Of a stretch of DNA of 64,000 nt, positions 24,152-35,678 are shown piece after piece (position 1 is the first letter of the stretch; every line of letters begins with the position of its first letter). The translations under genes and the position numbers were made by a program. The notes under the pieces were generated by a model. It had not been told where the DNA came from, ran no database searches, and was given only the letters and a program-made list of their open reading frames with translations. The stretch is from Blasia pusilla (taxonomy: Eukaryota; Marchantiophyta; Marchantiopsida; Blasiales), in the NCBI GenBank assembly GCA_050084515.1, contig CM114272.1, positions 6,634,001 to 6,698,000 on the forward strand, read 5' to 3'.

Positions 24152-26620
24152 AGAGTAACAAGAATTTTAATTAGAGGATAGTGGGATAACACCCTAAGTT
24201 TTCATCGTGGTAGAATTCTAATTATCCACCAGTGTGATATGACAAATCTGATACATTGGGAGTTGATTGACAATTTGTGACTCTTAAGATGCACTTCTGG
24301 ATACATAAATTATTTATCATTCTCTTGATCTTTCCCAAGGCAAGGAGGATAATACCTCGGCTGCCTCATCAAAGAGGTTTAGCAAAAAGAGAAAGAGCTC
24401 TCAAGTGTATTCTTCTTAGGTATACTCCTTCCATCTTCCCAAGCTCTCGCCTTGGTAACGTCTGTACACATGTCATCTCCTTGACTCTTGACCTATAATA
24501 TTGGATCAGGAGTCTATAATTATAACATACATACATATTGTATTAGGCATTTGTGCCACCCTAGTTGAAGGAGTCGTCATCCTTATGGGTCTTTCAAGAT
24601 TTTCAAAGCTCTCGTAATTGTACACTATAAGTCTACCCATAATCACATAGGGTTCATAAATATTTCCATCTCTCTTTGGAATATGGAGGATGAGAAAAAT
24701 GGGACAAAAGTGACGTTAGTACAATACTAAAAGGGAATTGTGCAAATTGGCAGGAAAAAGGTTGGCAAGAGGAGAGAAAATGGAAAATTTGAGGGGGAAG
24801 ATAAGGAGAAATTAATAGAAAAGAGATGAAGTGCCATAACCCATGCATGTTATTGCATAAAGATATTTTAAAATATTTTTATCTCCATAAAAATATATAA
24901 AAATTGATTTATTTTAACAAGACTACAAGTGGGTGTATCTCATCTAATGTAATAGTAATCATCTGCCACATCCATCTATGCACCTTGATATTCCAATATA
25001 CAAATAGAAGACACCACATTTTGATACATTTTCAATCCAAGCCATCCAAGTGCATCTCCCCTCCAATCAAAGCATGGATAATATAAGGTTATATCAACTT
25101 TGATGTGGAGGAATAAAGCTCTCCTCGTGCAAAACCTACGCCTACACACCTAATCATCATACATATGATTGAAAAAAGATAACCCTTTAACATTCTCTTA
25201 CACCCCCCCTTCCCCTATCCCATTTCACTCTAGATAGTTAGTCTCTTCTCTTACCAAGAATCCTTTGAATTAGTGGTGTTGGATGCTTGTTCATCTCCAA
25301 GCAAGGACACTAGAGAGACATGGGTTACAATTTTGAATTCATCTCCAAGGGCAATTTATAACCATTGGATTTTGATATGAATCTACTTGTCCATGTTAGT
25401 TCTCACATATCTTACTGGTGCAAATAATATACTATTTCTACAACAAGACTCAGTGAGGATTATAAAATGCTCCTTCTTAAAGATCAAAACAAATAAGAAA
25501 AATGTTGCATGATTAATCATTGAACGATGCACTCGTATTTTCTGCAACATTCCTGAAGGGAGATTCATTGTATATATGGGGTTGGGTATCTCTCCAAAAT
25601 TTCAAGGGATCCCACCCTCCCAAGAAGTTGGAACTCGAAACATGACCTTTAGGAGTTTGAAGGTGTCGACCCTCTAAGTGGATATACCCTTTGTTATATG
25701 ACCAATGGCCGCATAGAACCAGAGCTAAGGATATAACTGGTCAGTTGAAATGGGAATCTTTGATGCTAGGAAGTAGAAGTTGATAACATCTTTTTCTATC
25801 TTGCGGGCTTTTCTCGCTATGGGCTGTTCCAATGTGAACTTACCAGAATTTTGCAATTTACCAATAGAAGAATGTTGGAAAATTGAGGTTTCCAACGTCG
25901 TGCAAATAGATATTGTTTCCAACATACATCTGCTGTCATGCACACAAGTTTAAAATCCATCTAACTATGAATCCTAACACATCCACGCATGATCGACTTG
26001 CCCACTTCAATATAAAATGTGAAGTTGATGAAATCTGAAATAAGCTATGTCTTGTTCAAGCATTCACTCAATGATACACTCTATGTTAGCAATTAAAGAT
26101 AGTTTGCAATCAACTCGAATATGTGTGATCTTGATCAATTGTTGCCTGCTCTTCAAGAGAGAATCCAAGCACAATACATGCAAAATGCACTATATTACGG
26201 ATGCCAATATGGGCATGATCAAATGAGGATGAGGTTTGAATGGCCTTCATCTAAGGTATATCCCAGGGCACCTCCAAAAGTCCCAAACTTAGTACTCATG
26301 ATTCCTAGAATCCTAGACTATTGCAACCAAGTCTTATGATTGTAGCTAATATAGCTTTGCGGACTATCGGCCTACTATACACTTTTTTTAAGGTTAGGTT
26401 TGGGTTTTAGTTGGTGATTTGACATAGAAGTTATCCTATTTTCCTTGCTCTCTATATGCATCTAGGGGGGCGAGATCTATCTCATTTAGACAACCAAGAT
26501 ACAAAGAACAGTGTGTGAGATGTTTTAGAAGTCAAGGTTTTTCATAAGAGACAAGTAAGTAAAGTTCCTTAAATGAGAATGAAATGGACAAAAATAATGC
26601 ACCTTTGCAAATCATTGACG
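24152..26620. other. AT-rich intergenic DNA
   Basis: Only short frames on both strands, none with a recognisable motif. I see no repeat copy shared with the rest of the window and no RNA gene. Confidence 0.6.
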
Positions 26621-26639
26621 ATAACATTGGACTAGCTTT

Positions 26640-27490
26640 GAAGGACACGTGGTACACTTCATTTGAGTGAATAGAGTTTCATGTGGCGAAAGTAGTAGGA
26701 TTTTTTGCAAAGTTTGCACACAAGGGAAGGGAGAAACTCCGAAAAAGTTTTTTTGTAAGGGATGGTGCCATAAACTATATGATTTCAGCCTTTAATGACT
26801 ATAGAAATCTTGATTGGGTTGCTAATATAGAGAATAGGTCCTTGGCCAAGGCCATCACCACTGCTAATCAAAATTTTGATGAAGCTTTCTTGAAATTATT
26901 TAAGTGTGCATATTTCATTGCAAGGGAAGCCTTGGCTTTTGTAAAATTCTTGAATATTTGTTAGCTATTTCTTTTTATGAATGCATTGATCACTAAAGAG
27001 TTACATTAAGATGAGAAGAGTTGCGTTAATATGCTCTATCACATTAGCCAAGTTCTTCTCATAAGGACTCTTACTAAAATGGAGGAATACCCTTTTTTTG
27101 GACTTATGATGGATAAGTCCACTAATATTTCTATAACAACATATCTGGTTGTATTTATGACATACTTAGACAAGGGCTAGGTTGCGAGTCCACTTATAGG
27201 TTTAATGCAATATCCATAGTAATACTCAAATGCTATCCATAATAACCTGTGAGTTCATGAAGGACTTGGGACTATAGTGTTTAAAAATTTTGAATTTAGG
27301 TTCGCAGGGAGCCTAATCTATGGTAGGGAGTAAGAACATAGTAGCCTCTCATTTCAAGCAAAATGTAAACTCGTTTGGCCCCTTGGTGAGAATATGAAAT
27401 GATTGCAACTTCAGATAGCGGGTAGAAAGTTCCACAATAATAATATGGTGAGAGATCGAATCGGAAAGGATTTGGAGGCTTCTCTAACAT
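26640..27490 (+). pseudogene. hAT-family transposase relic
   Basis: The frame from about 26683 to 26964 reads FDEAFLKLFKCAYFIAREAL and nearby residues, typical of the N-terminal part of hAT-related (TTF-zinc-finger/DUF4371-type) transposases. About 100 nt later, in shifted frames, EYPFFGLMMDKSTNIS recalls the first catalytic-Asp region of hAT proteins (usually FF-x-hydrophobic-x-x-DES/T). A segment near 27325-27385 reads MVGSKNIVASHFKQ, like the hAT motif around the second Asp. Stops and frameshifts break the gene. It might relate to the hAT-type non-autonomous elements at 28662 and 63101, but no shared termini prove this. Confidence 0.6.
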
Positions 27491-28661
27491 TCATGAGAGT
27501 GTTTGTGTAGGTTTATACAATTGGTTTAAGAATAATATTTTGATTGGTGCAATGAGGATTTTTAATCCTCTATGTATGCCTTAAAGGTAAGTAGGGTTGA
27601 ATCATTGGGTTTGTAAAGAGGTAGCGAGTTGTGTGCATATTTGAAGTCTACTCTTGTAAACCATGTAGTTTTGAAACACAATTTCAATCATTCAAGCTCA
27701 TGTCCATAACTTAGTGGAAGGACAAAAACTTCATAGACTTATGGGCTATGATAAGTGGAGTCCATTTTTGCAATGTAAGTGCTTGAACCTATTTATGTTA
27801 GCTAATATTTCTAGAGTACAATGTGTGGGTATAGCTATTTATGAGGGATTTTTTTTTCTAATTCAAAATACTATAGAGACAAAATTTAAGTAATACATTG
27901 ATGATAAAAATTTTGCATGTTATACTTAGGATTTCCTTAGAGGGGATACTATCTGATTATGAGAATCTCTTGGTTGAATTAGTAGTACTTTGGAAGAATT
28001 CTACACACTTTAGATATATGTATTCCAATCAGAAATATGTTTCAAGCACTCCATGATGCAAATGAGGTTGGGAACTTGAAATTCTCCAAGTCCACCTATT
28101 TCACATGTGTAAGATAATGATGGAGGGGAAGGTGGGGAGGGAACCCTTTTGCACTACCTTGGAGCTTTATGAAGGGTAAGATCCTTGGCTCCCAATTGAT
28201 GGGAGGCCTATCCAAGTTCAAATTATGCCAAGGATGGGATTGTGATAGGAGCACTCAAAGGGAAAAGAGATGCTCTATGAGGGATTGAAATTTGAATGTT
28301 AAATATAGATGATCCTTGGGATCGAGGGGGTTGGAGTGTTGGCAAGATTCAAATCCTACCAAGGATGTGAAGGAAACATGGAAAAGAAATAGGGGCGAAG
28401 TTGGAAAAAAAATCGTTGGAAGTTAGGATAGTTGTAGGAAGAAGAGGTAGAGTTAGAGTGGAACTTTAAGGAGGCTTAGAATTTATTTTTATGGTTGGCT
28501 TGAGGAGGGAAAATCAACCTTTTCTAATTTTCCTTTTCTATTGGAACCCTAAATTTTATTTTTGACACTCTTATTCTATCGCCAAAAATCTCTGTGTTTC
28601 CAAGGAAAACTCCCTTGACCTTGCATATGAGTAATTTTTGATCTTGACCAATATCCAGGAG

Positions 28662-29325
28662 CAAGGTGCACATGGACAAAGTCCATATTTGCGGATATGT
28701 CCACGGAGTTATGTTTGTCCCTAGGACGGATATGTCCATATGGGCCTTGCTCTCGAGCCCGCCGAGAGCCTGCCAAGCTTTTAGCGGGCACTTGGGAAGG
28801 CCAAGTCCGCATTGGTTTTGTGACCCACACGGAGCCCATAAAATCCTGATGAAGGCTTGTAGGATAGGTAGGGCCCACATGGTAGGCTCAAGGCGTGCAG
28901 GATTAGGCGTGGGCCTTGAGGGCTTGGCTGTGGGCTGTGTGGGGGCCACAAACCGGTGTGGACTGGAGGGCCATGGATGCCGGTAGCAGATGCCCTGACG
29001 GCATGTTCGTGGACATTTTGGATATGACTTATCCATTTTTGTGCGACCTTGTTGTGTAGGCCGTGTACATAACCCACACTGAGCTCGCCCCAAGCCCTCC
29101 GAGCTTGTAACGTAAATTGAAGCTTGGAAACCCGCACCCGTTTTGCAACCCATACCGTCATGCCCAAGAGCGCCGCGGGCTGGGCAAGGGCTGATAGCCC
29201 GCACACCCGCTCAATCCCTATCCTTCCAAACCTCCACCCTTTCGCATCCCAAGCTGAGCCGCCACTACGGTGCCAAAAACCCAAGTGGGGGACCCGTTGT
29301 GCATGTCTGTTTCCGTGCAACCTTG
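28662..29325. mobile_element. hAT-type non-autonomous element, copy A (664 bp)
   Basis: A GC-rich segment with imperfect terminal inverted repeats: the left end reads CAAGGTGCACATGGAC and the right end, reverse-complemented, CAAGGTTGCACGGAAACAG. It is homologous, in opposite orientation, to 63101-63629. The 8 bp on each side (TCCAGGAG / CCAAGGAA) match at only five positions, so a target duplication is uncertain here. The long minus-strand frame inside (28524-29204) is not a gene as far as I can see. Confidence 0.65.
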
Positions 29326-29866
29326 CCAAGGAAAAAAAGTTGCTGAAAAAAAGTGGTATAATTGTAATTTTTTTGAAATAGTCCATTCCCAGTTGAAACT
29401 AAGAAAAAATAGGAATATTAGGATAATTCTAGTTCGGAAAGAATCCTCTCCATATGTAGATTTTGATATGGGATGTTTAATAATTAAACTAATGGAGGAC
29501 CATGCCATGCAGATGAAAATTTAAATCAACGATAAGTAATTACCCCATGACTAATGATCTAACTAATCCCCAAAGTTCTTAATTGACTTCTCAAATCAAC
29601 TTCAAACTATCTTATTGACGTAGTGATAAAATGATCCTATTGACTAAAAGGGCGAGTAATCCTATTGATTTGAGGCATGTGTCATGAGGAGATGTGTTTC
29701 AAGTAATAATATAGATATGAAGCGATTGAATTAAATTTATTTTCCAATATACCCTCCTGTCCTACTTTCACTTAGTCCACTTGACATGGGTAGTCTCGAT
29801 CATCCACTTAGACCTAGTCCATCTTGAGGTGACCATGTTGCTCCAATTCGGAAGAACTGATGGAAA

Positions 29867-30050
29867 ACATCTATATTATTATTGTTGAGTGCCTTCTTGA
29901 TTTGTAAACTCCTCTATGCTTGACATGTGGCAACCGAGCAGCAAGAAAATCTTTCCTATTCTACGGGCAACAAGAAAATATTTTCCATTCTATGGGCAGC
30001 AAGAAATAAAAAATTTTGCAACATGATTAGTCCCTACACTCCCGTGCATG
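29867..30050. repeat. Dispersed repeat copy 2 (nested Helitron ends)
   Basis: Similar to 331-500. It starts CTATATTATTATTG and carries a minus-strand Helitron-like 3' end: hairpin CCCATGCACGGG, AGTGTAGGGA, CTAA. A further 5'-like start (ATATTATTAGAGAGTGCC) lies near 30217. The stretch from 29340 to 30860 holds no recognisable gene. Confidence 0.4.
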
Positions 30051-30718
30051 GGATTAGAGGAAACCCTTCTCAAGTTTTGACGCGTGTCCTTTTAAGACCC
30101 TACTATTGTTGACACGTGTCCTCTTGAGACTCTTCTATTGTTAATGGGTGTCATTTAAAAGTAATTAAATGAAGGGGAAAATTTGTCACGGTGAATCACA
30201 TGGCAACATACTAGTATATATTATTAGAGAGTGCCTCTTCATGGTGCAAACTTTTCTCTAACACTTGGCACTTTCAACCAATAACATCATTTCCCTTTTG
30301 AATAAAAATATGATGTAAAAACAATAATCCTTACTGTTCGTACATATATGCTTCGTTTTATTTCTTTTTTAGACTATTTTGGTTTGTGTGATTTATGCAG
30401 GGTAACAAAATTATGGTGAGCTAAGTTCATGTGATCAATGTTAACATATTAATGTGACTTTAATAATAAGTCTTCTACAAATTCTCTTCCAAAACTTCCA
30501 GTCGGGTGTATATCTAAGCATTTTCTCTCCCATGGTGCCAAAACTTCCCATATATATTCTCTCCCCATGGTGATGTGTAAATCTGGTATACAAACTAATG
30601 ATGGTTTGTTTGTATATAGAGTACACGCACTCCAAATGTTTTGTTAAAGGGGTGAAAAAATGAGGTCAAATTTGTGACAATAAAAATGTTAAATACTGTA
30701 AACGCATGAATAACAGGG

Positions 30719-30776
30719 GCTGAGGCTGGTCATTAAAACCCGGACGGGAAATACGAATCCAGAGTCCAGCCTCAGC
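30719..30776. repeat. Short inverted repeat beside duplication copy 2
   Basis: Arms GCTGAGGCTGG (30719-30729) and its complement (30766-30776) flank about 36 bp. It lies about 90 bp left of the duplication boundary at 30864. It is not present next to copy 1. Confidence 0.6.
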
Positions 30777-30863
30777 TAGGCACCACTGCCTCCTCATCGC
30801 TGTCGCAAGAAGCTAGACTTGTGCTACGAGGAAGCCCTCGGATTATCGTCAAAGGCTGGGCTC

Positions 30864-32634
30864 GATCAACCTGTCTCCTGACCGATTTAGAAGTGTACGC
30901 ACCATTTCATCGCCATACGACTTTGGAATGCCACTACTTCGTCGTCTACCTGGGCGTCGAGGAGGCGAATTCGAGAAAGGGAGCTTTACGGCCAATGAAA
31001 CGAAAGCGGGAGGGTTCGGACTTCCATCCGGAGCCCATTCCATTTGATGTTCTGCGCAAGGGTTCCGAAGAATAAATCCTGGTCGCGAGCTGTTCCATCT
31101 CTTCGCAGTTCCCCAACAGTCGCACCGAAAATCTGCACGCCATGTGTCCGCACAACTTTGGCGAATTCGTCCCAGTTCCTGCCAGTCTACGGCTTTCTCG
31201 TTTCCCCGGACGCCGATTCCGGAGCAGCAAATCGACTAGCGCAGGCGCAGGCGTGCAGTACAGACATGGGGAGATCGCTGCGACGACGAGGGGGCGAGTC
31301 CCTAGGAAGTAAAAGGAGAGGACTCAAACAGTCGGGGAACACCACAGCGACGAGGAAAAAAAAAACCACCCCTTAAAATCTGACCTCACCAACTGCCAAA
31401 AGACATTACTACCAAAAGCACTGGCACGTCTTCCACAACGTGCGGCGCTGCAAAACTTGCGTAGCGATGGAGATTGAGGTTTGTTTTATAATCAAATGAA
31501 CATAAATAATGGAGATTACCTTCCATACAATACAGTTAGAGAGTCCGTCTTCGGCGGAGAGGAGCTGGGGTCACGCCATAGAAGCCGGCAACCAGAGATT
31601 CACAACGCGGCTATGGAGGCTTTAGGATCCACTCAGGTGAAAGACATCCTGACAGTGAAGCCAGCGAAGGGTGGTAAACTGGTAGCAGCAGCACCGGCAG
31701 CAAGGAGGCTTCCGTCGTGGGGAATTAACGAGGCTTCGCGATAGATAGTTCGTACCTCCTCGAAATGGGAGGAGCCCGCGGCCGTAGTCAGTCCTGCGAA
31801 TCCTGCCCATTACTGCACTGCACTGCACTGATTCTCAAACAAACGATCCAAATTGATTATTTGCACATGGCCCTGCGGAATCTGCACCGAACAAATGATG
31901 CTCCCGTCTGGATATTTCCCGATGGACGGCGTTTACTCCCAGCACGCCCACCCATCATTCCATCCGCCGAACATTCAACATATGCTCATGTCCGGCCAAT
32001 TGTTTCTTCCGTTCTACAGTCGGATACCGTCCGAAAAGCCGCTCCTCGCATAAGGGCCCTTCCTGCCGCTATCTTCGTTCTTTATGACATCATATAGAGA
32101 GATATATATATATATATCTTTGTATAAATGAATAAACTAAAAACATTTATGATTGGAAAAAGGACCGTACTCTTTCCAAAAGGATGGGTAATAAACCCAA
32201 AGGTGACATCAAATATGTCTTTTCTTCTAAAATAAATGTACCAGAAAAACAATTTATGTTTGGAAAGAGTATGACACATGGTTTTTTTCACGGGTACATG
32301 GCCGGTGTTTCATAGTCTGATTGGAAAAATCGGATTTCTATCCGTTTTGGAGACCTTTTACAAAAAAAACCCCTAATCCTGCCGGCTTTTTGCCAACGAC
32401 TTTCAAATGAATCCGAAATTTTCTATTTTATCTTGCTATGATTACTCGTAGCCTCGGATCTCCCCGATCATTGGTATGACATGGTCTTTCCAACGGGATA
32501 GCTTAAACCTTGGATAGGATTCCCCCTCCTTGGATGGGGCTTTTGGGACCCTCCTCCAATTTTTTTATGTCCCCCTTGGCTGTGAAATTCAAAAGGCTAG
32601 TTCTTATGTCACAAGGTATCCATTTTTTCAAGTA
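30864..32634. other. Duplicated non-Helitron flank, copy 2
   Basis: Near-identical to 19660-21438, including the same short frames and a TA-rich tract around 32103-32116. No function recognised. It lies between the duplication boundary and the Helitron 3' end. Confidence 0.45.
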
Positions 32635-32702
32635 CTAGTAAGAATGCCCGTGCGATGCATATGCTAAATTTTGATGCACTGGCATCAAAATTTAGCATAT
32701 GC
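32635..32702 (-). mobile_element. Helitron 3' terminus with enlarged hairpin (copy 2)
   Basis: Same CTAG end as copy 1. The terminal hairpin loop contains an extra 19 nt that creates a perfect 21-bp inverted repeat (32657-32677 and 32682-32702, spacer ACTG). Copy 1 lacks this insertion. Confidence 0.8.
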
Positions 32703-32790
32703 AAAATTAATCATACCAATAAGTGAAGCATTACAAAATTTAGAAAATGCGTACCAATATAAAACTTCACATATATAATGTTACTTTAAT

Positions 32791-35208
32791 TTAATTTAGC
32801 ACTTCATTACATACAATATTCCTAGTGTAAATACCTATTTTGTTAGTAGCATTTTCATTATCTGTCAAAATATGAATAAAATTCCTCGAGCCTACTCTTG
32901 ACAAGGCAACATACAATTGCCCGTGAGAAAATACTGGATTGGGCAAGTAAATACCAACTCTATATAATGTTTGACATTGAGACTTATTAATAGTCATTGC
33001 AAAAGCAGGACGGATAGGAAATTGAAATTGTCGTAAATCAAAAGGTAGACCGGAATCAAAAGCCATCAATGGAATGCGTGGAATGAAAACTCGAGCTCCA
33101 ATTTTTTTTCCCGTGATAATTGTTGCATATGTAAGATGTCGACTAAAGCCAGCTATCACCAGCCGAGTCCCGTTTGCTTGTCCCTTTGCTCCATTCATAT
33201 TCCGTAATAGCATTATCCGAGCTCAAATCTTCAAAGTCAAACAATGAGGTGGCAATCCAGATGGTAAACATGTATTCAAAAATTCGGTTGGATAAACAAG
33301 TCTCATCTCATCGTCGGAAACAGAATCAGCACTCAAGAATGTATGCTCCTGCAAAAATAAAATAAATCATTAATAATAAGAGAGATGATAGAAAAATGTA
33401 GCAATAGAACAATCAAAATAGAATAATGATATTCAAGAATATAAATATTACCTCTCTTGGAAATCGAGACATGATTTCTCCGTTTATAATATCCACAGTA
33501 GTATTCTTGGTTGACAAAATGGATGTACCCCTCAAGAAATCAATGTCACTCCACTTATGAACATCGTATCCATAAACAATGTCAATGAAATCATTGATCC
33601 TTGTGATTTTAACAATTATTGCATCCGGAACTTGTATAAAATCCTCTCCAAGGTCCAAATGTAACGGTACACGACCCTCTCCTGCCTCTAATGACCACGT
33701 TGCAAACGCTTCTTGCTCTTCTCGTGCATATCCTGATAATAAATACAAGATGAAGGAATAAGTAAATATTAAAAAAAAAAACCACGTGAAATGAAAAAGG
33801 TGAAATATTAGGTTTATTCTTTAATACCTTGTACAGTATTAACTCTCATGTTGGTAGTGAGTTTCAATAATCTCACGTCAAACCAAATAAGAGATCTCTA
33901 AGTGTTGCACGACAAGCGTGGGCACGATCTCCACGACGAACAACTGGAAGAAGTTGTCGAAAGTCACCACCAAATAAAATGATCTTCCCCCCAAAAGGCA
34001 AATCTCGTAATCGAGGATCCATCAAACCCATGATATCTTGGAAAGTACGATTAACAGCCTCAAATGCGTGACGATGGGTCATAGGAGCTTCATCCCACAC
34101 GATCAACTTCGCATTTTGTATAAGGCGGGCCATATGACTATTGACCGATAGGCTGGAAAATCGATAACAAAACAATATGTGAGGAACATTTATGAAGGAT
34201 AATCAGAGAATAAAACAATAATATGCATGCCATAAAAGGAAAAGAAATCTTAAATCTAGACTTACTTGCAAGTGGAACTGTCATGTACTTGGATAGGAAT
34301 CTTGAATCGAGAATGAGCAAGATCGACCTCCATCCAATAATAAAGCGGCAATCCCGAAGATGCAATCGCAAGAGCTATATGACCTCGCTCCGTACCATTC
34401 CAAGAAGAAGGTTGTACAAAAATGTTTTTCTTGTTCCGCCAAGACCATCGATAAAGAAAATTTCTGCCTGAAAAATTCATATTTTTCGTTACAGAAAAGC
34501 ACTTTAAAAGAATAAAACTTAAAGAAATAAAAAGTGTAAAAAAATAATAATTAAATATACTATACATAATATCCACTTAAAGAAGGTGGCGCATCTGTAA
34601 GATATCATTTAAAAGCATTCCAAATAACTTCCCAAATAGCGCGTTGTCCATCATTTAAAGACATCTCTCCTGCTCTCACACGTTCACAAAGCATATCATG
34701 ATCGTAGGAGAGCTCTTCCTCTTCTAGACGCGAAATAGATAAATCACTAGCTTGGAAATCTGGTTGAGGCATGTCGGGAAAGTCCGCCATACTTTTACCA
34801 TGATCTTGAAGATGGTAATGGACCTCCAATAACGCAAGATTAATAATATGAACATCCAATGGAAGGGTCGGAATACCAATTCTCTATTACAATAGAGAAG
34901 ATCTTCTACATCAAAGGCGTGAGGTAATATGCATGGCTTTTGTTAAGTCAATTTTTTTCTTATTTCTCTTATGAATATTTTAGGTACTTTATTTACGTTT
35001 TAACTTCATACCTTTGATGTAGAAGATCTTCTGTCAATGGAACCAAAAAATGTTCCCACACCATAGTCGGAAGGGAAGGTGTATTATATAGAAGACAAAT
35101 GGCAAAGAGTAGACGTAATGAATAGCCGAATGACAACCGCCTCTTCAATGGCATCGGCAGAACGTGTGCGAAAGGATGTCGACATCCTATTGACGTCAGA
35201 TATGACAA
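32791..35208 (-). pseudogene. Helitron Pif1-like helicase (copy 2)
   Basis: Segments in order on the minus strand: 35208-34993 (linker with LFAICLLYN and WEHFLVPLTEDLL, typical between Rep and helicase), 34859-34605, 34470-34270 (Walker A region), 34175-33873 (KLIVWDEAPM and GKIILFGGDFRQLLPVV), 33748-33450, and 33213-32791 (NGTRL, FAMTINKSQ, YVALSRVGS). Intron-like AT-rich gaps separate them. Walker A reads GGTRKT (34423-34440) instead of the usual GGTGKT. The final motifs are intact. It would unwind DNA during rolling-circle transposition in a complete element. Frame interruptions make expression of a full protein unlikely. Confidence 0.88.
34896..35032. repeat. 22-bp inverted repeat in Helitron intron (copy 2)
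   Basis: Arms at 34896-34917 and 35011-35032, identical to the pair in copy 1. Each contains AGAAGATCTTCT. Confidence 0.85.
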
Positions 35209-35678
35209 ATCAGGTAAACTTTCTATACTTTGTTAAGATACAATTATTAAGGAAAATTTTGAGTTAATGTTAAAATCATATTCATGCTTCCTTCCTAATA
35301 CTTTTTTTTTTCGCTAATCCTAGCTGAAGGGGAGCGTCATTGGTTACGATTACTTCTCCATCATGTGAGAGGAGCTCAATAATATCAAGATTTGAGAACC
35401 ATCGATGGTGTAGTTTATCCTACCTTCAAAGAGACCGCTATTCAGATGGGACTTTTGGATGGAGAAGTAATCGTAACCAATGACGCTCCCCTTCAGCTAG
35501 GATTAGCGAAAAAAAAAGTATTAGGAAGGAAGCATGAATATGATTTTAACATTAACTCAAATTTTTCCTTAATAATTGTATCTTAACAAAGTATAGAAAG
35601 TTTACCTAGATTTGTCATATACAAACGTCCAATAGGATGTCGACATCCTTTTCGCGCACGTTTACGCGGATGCCATTG
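35146..35678. repeat. Foldback duplication inside the Helitron
   Basis: 35146-35362 and 35458-35678 are inverted copies of each other, with a 95-bp spacer. Each arm contains an exon end (GCRHPI), a complete intron-like AT-rich stretch and the start of the next exon (AEGERHWLRLLL). The spacer encodes, on the plus strand only, the continuation of that exon (DLRTIDGVVYPTFKE), a well-known Helitron segment. So this exon is inverted relative to the rest of the gene, which reads on the minus strand. Confidence 0.85.

Larger units (their letters stand above)
30864..35355. repeat. Segmental duplication, copy 2 (4,492 bp)
   Basis: Partner of 19660-24151. This copy is continuous on its right with the upstream half of the same Helitron (Rep and N-terminal exons), so it probably represents the source arrangement. 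The helicase segments are better preserved here. Confidence 0.93.

Noticed and set aside
28524-29386. Long overlapping minus-strand frames of 226 and 201 codons
   Set aside because: They lie in the GC-rich hAT-type element, overlap each other in different frames and match no family.
30719-30776. Possible tRNA-like or terminal inverted repeat of the duplicated segment
   Set aside because: The arms are only 11 bp, no cloverleaf forms by eye, and no matching end lies at the other boundary.
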